Origin: an uncultured Pseudomonadota bacterium
GTDB lineage: Bacteria; Pseudomonadota; Gammaproteobacteria; Steroidobacterales; Woeseiaceae
Assembly: GCA_913055625.1 (NCBI GenBank)
Contig: CAJXJW010000006.1
Location: 62,001 to 126,000 of the forward strand
Length of the DNA: 64,000 nucleotides
Direction: 5' to 3'
Shown: in pieces, positions 61,964 through 64,000 of the stretch
Layout: every line of letters begins with the position of its first letter
Numbering within the stretch: the first letter of the stretch is position 1
The notes under the pieces: model-generated
Seen by the model: only the letters and a program-made list of their open reading frames with translations
Told to the model about the DNA's origin: nothing
The model's database searches: none
Program-made: the position numbers and the translations under genes

Positions 61964-63552
61964 TGCCGCATGTCGGTGCGCCGGTCTCTCGACGTGAAGT
62001 CCTGCGACTGGCGGCCGGCGGTGTGGCACTGTCGGGCTTTGCGCGCCTGGCTTACGGCGCCACGCCCGACAGCCCGGTCGTAAGGACGAATGCGGGCGCG
62101 GTTCGCGGCTTCGTCGACGACGGGATCCGGGTCTTCCGCGGCATTCGCTACGGCGCCGACACCGCGCCCCGGCGTTTTCGCCCGCCCCTGGCGCCGCGGC
62201 CCTGGGACGGCGTTGTCGACGCGCTGGACTACGGAGCGTCCTGTCCCCAGTCACGCGAGGACGTGGTCAGCGAGGACTGCCTGTTCCTGAACGTCTGGAC
62301 ACCCGGCGTCGACGATGGCCGGAAGCGTCCGGTGATGTTCTACATTCACGGCGGTGCCTATTCGAGCGGGTCCGGTTCGAGCCCGTGGTACGACGGGCGG
62401 GCGCTGGCACGGCGCGGCGACGTCGTCGTCGTCACGGTAAACCACCGTCTCAATGCGTTCGGTTACCTGTACCTGCAGCGCTTCGCCGACGAGCGCTATG
62501 CGGATTCCGGGAACTGCGGGCAGCTCGATCTCGTGCTGGCGCTCAAGTGGGTGCGCGACAATATCGCGGCCTTCGGCGGAGACCCGGACCGCGTTCTCGC
62601 GTTCGGCCAATCCGGTGGCGGTGCGAAGGTCGCGACGATGATGGCGATGCCGGCGGCGGCCGGGCTGTTCCAGCGCGCCGCGAGCATGAGCGGGCAGCAG
62701 GTGACGGCATCCGGCCCGGGCAATGCGACGGAGCGGACCTTGGCCTATCTCGACGCAGTCGGCGTCGCCCCGTCGGATATCGGCACGCTGGCGACGCTGC
62801 CGGCCGATCGCCTGGTCGCGGGATTGTCCGCGCGCGACCCGGTGCTGCCCTACGGGTCGGTGTATTTCGGTCCCGTGCTGGACATGCGCTCGCTGCGGCG
62901 CCACCCCTTTTATCCCGACGCCGCGCCTCAGTCCGCCGGGATACCGATGATCCTCGGCAACACGCACGACGAAACGCGCGCGTTCCTGCGCGGCGAAGAG
63001 TACGAAGACCTCACGTGGGACGAACTGCCCGACCTGCTGATCCCGAACATGCGGGTCGACATCCGTCCCGAGTTCGTCGTCGCCGAGTACCGCAGGCTGT
63101 TCCCGTCACTGTCGCCGACACAGGTCTTCTTCAAGGCGACGACGGCAGCGCGCTCCTGGCGCTCGGCGATCATCGAGGCGGAGGAAAGGGCGAAGCAGGG
63201 CGGTGACAACACTTACGTGTACCAGCTCGACTTCGGCAGCCCCGAGGAGCCCGAAATGGGCGCGCCGCACACGTTCGACATTCCGCTGGTCTTCGGCACG
63301 CTGGGCGCACCGCGCACGATCACGGGCACGGGGCCGGAAGCGCGTGCCGTGTCCGCGATGATGAGTGACGCGTTCATCCGCTTTGCGCGCGACGGCGTTC
63401 CTGGCAGCGACGCCATGCCCGCCTGGAAGCCCTACACGCTGCCGAATCGCGAGACGATGGTCATCGACCTTCCGCCGCGCATGGAGAACGATCCGCGCGG
63501 TGCCGAGCGACGATTGTTCGCGACCGTACCCTATGTCCAGCCCGGAACCTGA
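61963..63552 (+). CDS. Tat-exported type-B carboxylesterase
   Basis: 529 residues from ATG 61963; GTG 61951 is an alternative. A twin-arginine signal (SRREVLRLAAGGVALSG) precedes a full alpha/beta-hydrolase of the carboxylesterase type: FRGIRYG, EDCLFLNVWTP, oxyanion HGGAYSSGS, nucleophile Ser217 in FGQSGGGAK (GESAGG in most), Glu in NTHDETRAF, and His in APHTFDIPLVFG. The Gly-Gln-Ser-Gly elbow is a variant. It probably removes ester groups from a carbon source in the periplasm or outside; sugar acetyl or feruloyl esters would suit the cluster. Coupled to the PepSY-like lipoprotein. Confidence 0.9.
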   Translation: MPHVGAPVSRREVLRLAAGGVALSGFARLAYGATPDSPVVRTNAGAVRGFVDDGIRVFRGIRYGADTAPRRFRPPLAPRPWDGVVDALDYGASCPQSREDVVSEDCLFLNVWTPGVDDGRKRPVMFYIHGGAYSSGSGSSPWYDGRALARRGDVVVVTVNHRLNAFGYLYLQRFADERYADSGNCGQLDLVLALKWVRDNIAAFGGDPDRVLAFGQSGGGAKVATMMAMPAAAGLFQRAASMSGQQVTASGPGNATERTLAYLDAVGVAPSDIGTLATLPADRLVAGLSARDPVLPYGSVYFGPVLDMRSLRRHPFYPDAAPQSAGIPMILGNTHDETRAFLRGEEYEDLTWDELPDLLIPNMRVDIRPEFVVAEYRRLFPSLSPTQVFFKATTAARSWRSAIIEAEERAKQGGDNTYVYQLDFGSPEEPEMGAPHTFDIPLVFGTLGAPRTITGTGPEARAVSAMMSDAFIRFARDGVPGSDAMPAWKPYTLPNRETMVIDLPPRMENDPRGAERRLFATVPYVQPGT

Positions 63553-63564
63553 CCGGAGAAGGCC

Positions 63565-64000
63565 ATGCCTCACGAGATCGACAGGCGCACCAGCCTGAAA
63601 TTGCTGCTTGGAGCGGGCGCCGGTGTCGTCGCGGCGCCGCTGCTGCCGGCCCCGGCCCTGGGGCAGGGGTCCCGTGCCACGTCGTCGCTCGACCCGTTTG
63701 CCGACATGCAATGGGGTCGAACGTTCGAAGGCCAGCGTCGTGCGGATCTCGGCGACGGCACGTTCCTCAATCCCGTCTTTGCGGGGGACCGACCCGACCC
63801 GACGATTTTCCGGGATGGCGATACCTACTACCTGACGTTCTCGAGCTTCGATGCTTACCCGGGCATCGTCATCTGGAAGAGCGTCGATCTCGTGAACTGG
63901 GAGCCGGTCACCGCGGCGCTCAGGACGCCTGTCGGTTCCGTGTGGGCACCCGAACTTCTGAAACATGACGGGCGCTACTACTGCTATATCCCGGCACGCT
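63565..64000 (+). CDS. Tat-exported glycoside hydrolase family 43 protein, 3' end missing
   Basis: The frame is open from ATG 63565 (site GGAGAAGG) to the last base, giving 145 residues. A twin-arginine signal (DRRTSLKLLLGAGAGVVAAP) precedes the first blade of a five-bladed propeller: NPVFAGDRPDPTIF with Asp78 as the probable catalytic base, YYLTFSSFDAYPGIVIWKS and VNWEPV, then SVWAPELLKHDGRYY. This is the start of GH43, which includes arabinanases, xylosidases and arabinofuranosidases. The remaining acids lie outside the window. It follows the carboxylesterase by 12 bases and adds a polysaccharide-cleaving enzyme to the uronate cluster. Confidence 0.88.
   Translation, partial: MPHEIDRRTSLKLLLGAGAGVVAAPLLPAPALGQGSRATSSLDPFADMQWGRTFEGQRRADLGDGTFLNPVFAGDRPDPTIFRDGDTYYLTFSSFDAYPGIVIWKSVDLVNWEPVTAALRTPVGSVWAPELLKHDGRYYCYIPAR

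Noticed and set aside
1-64000. tRNA, rRNA, CRISPR arrays, complete insertion sequences and prophage
   Set aside because: No cloverleaf-like gene, ribosomal RNA stretch, regularly spaced repeats, transposase, integrase or phage gene was seen on either strand by eye.

Overview
The window looks like a chromosomal stretch of a high-GC gammaproteobacterium. I base this on GlrK/QseG/GlrR and PrsR homologues, a PA2779/PA2778-type pair, a FadJ-type multienzyme, a bacterioferritin/Bfd pair under a Fur-like box, and many short lipoproteins. A free-living aquatic or soil lineage near Steroidobacter or Woeseia would fit, but that placement is an inference with low confidence. I see no rRNA, tRNA, CRISPR array, prophage or complete insertion sequence. 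Gene density is high, and many convergent or tandem neighbours overlap by 4-20 bases.

Bases 1-4.2 kb hold what may be the edge of a surface-polysaccharide locus: a GT4 glycosyltransferase cut by the window start, an asparagine-synthetase-like protein without the glutaminase cysteine, and a divergent PurD-like ATP-grasp ligase. At 4.2-14.3 kb come an Ig/FN3 lipoprotein, bacterioferritin and Bfd, an RhlG-like reductase, a PrsR-type sigma-54 activator without its kinase next to it, a cluster of A/T-rich repeats, the glrK-qseG-glrR operon and galE.

At 14.5-25 kb lie a lipoprotein with a HEXXH metalloprotease signature and its small lipoprotein partner, a large PAS/GAF/GGDEF/EAL protein, an N-formylglutamate amidohydrolase-like enzyme with a YbdK-like ligase, and a membrane PAS-GGDEF protein. 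At 25-32.6 kb lie a DUF4397 lipoprotein coupled to an aldehyde dehydrogenase, a short AraC-type DNA-binding protein, a FadJ-like enzyme, two unknown genes that almost touch, and a DUF3313-like protein.

The stretch 32.7-47 kb is mostly cell-envelope genes: a PA2779/PA2778-type pair, an MliC-like lysozyme inhibitor, HdeD, a large Tyr/Gly-rich secreted protein, YidB-like, a PpiC-like foldase with HupE/UreJ, a DUF748 (AsmA-like) giant, VOC, LEA14-like and endonuclease/phosphatase-type lipoproteins, and DUF5329. From 46.8 to 58.5 kb come an RND permease with its adaptor, a pirin with a possible pirin remnant in front, a DUF2341/CCXG-type secreted protein, glucokinase, a repetitive lipoprotein, an MscS-type channel and a class A beta-lactamase-like serine hydrolase.

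The last 5 kb form a catabolic cluster for uronate or plant/algal polysaccharide: an IclR regulator, divergent KDPG aldolase and KDG kinase, a PepSY-like lipoprotein, a Tat-exported type-B carboxylesterase, and a GH43 glycosidase cut by the window end. Functions come from reading motifs by eye and from recalled family knowledge; no database search was run.
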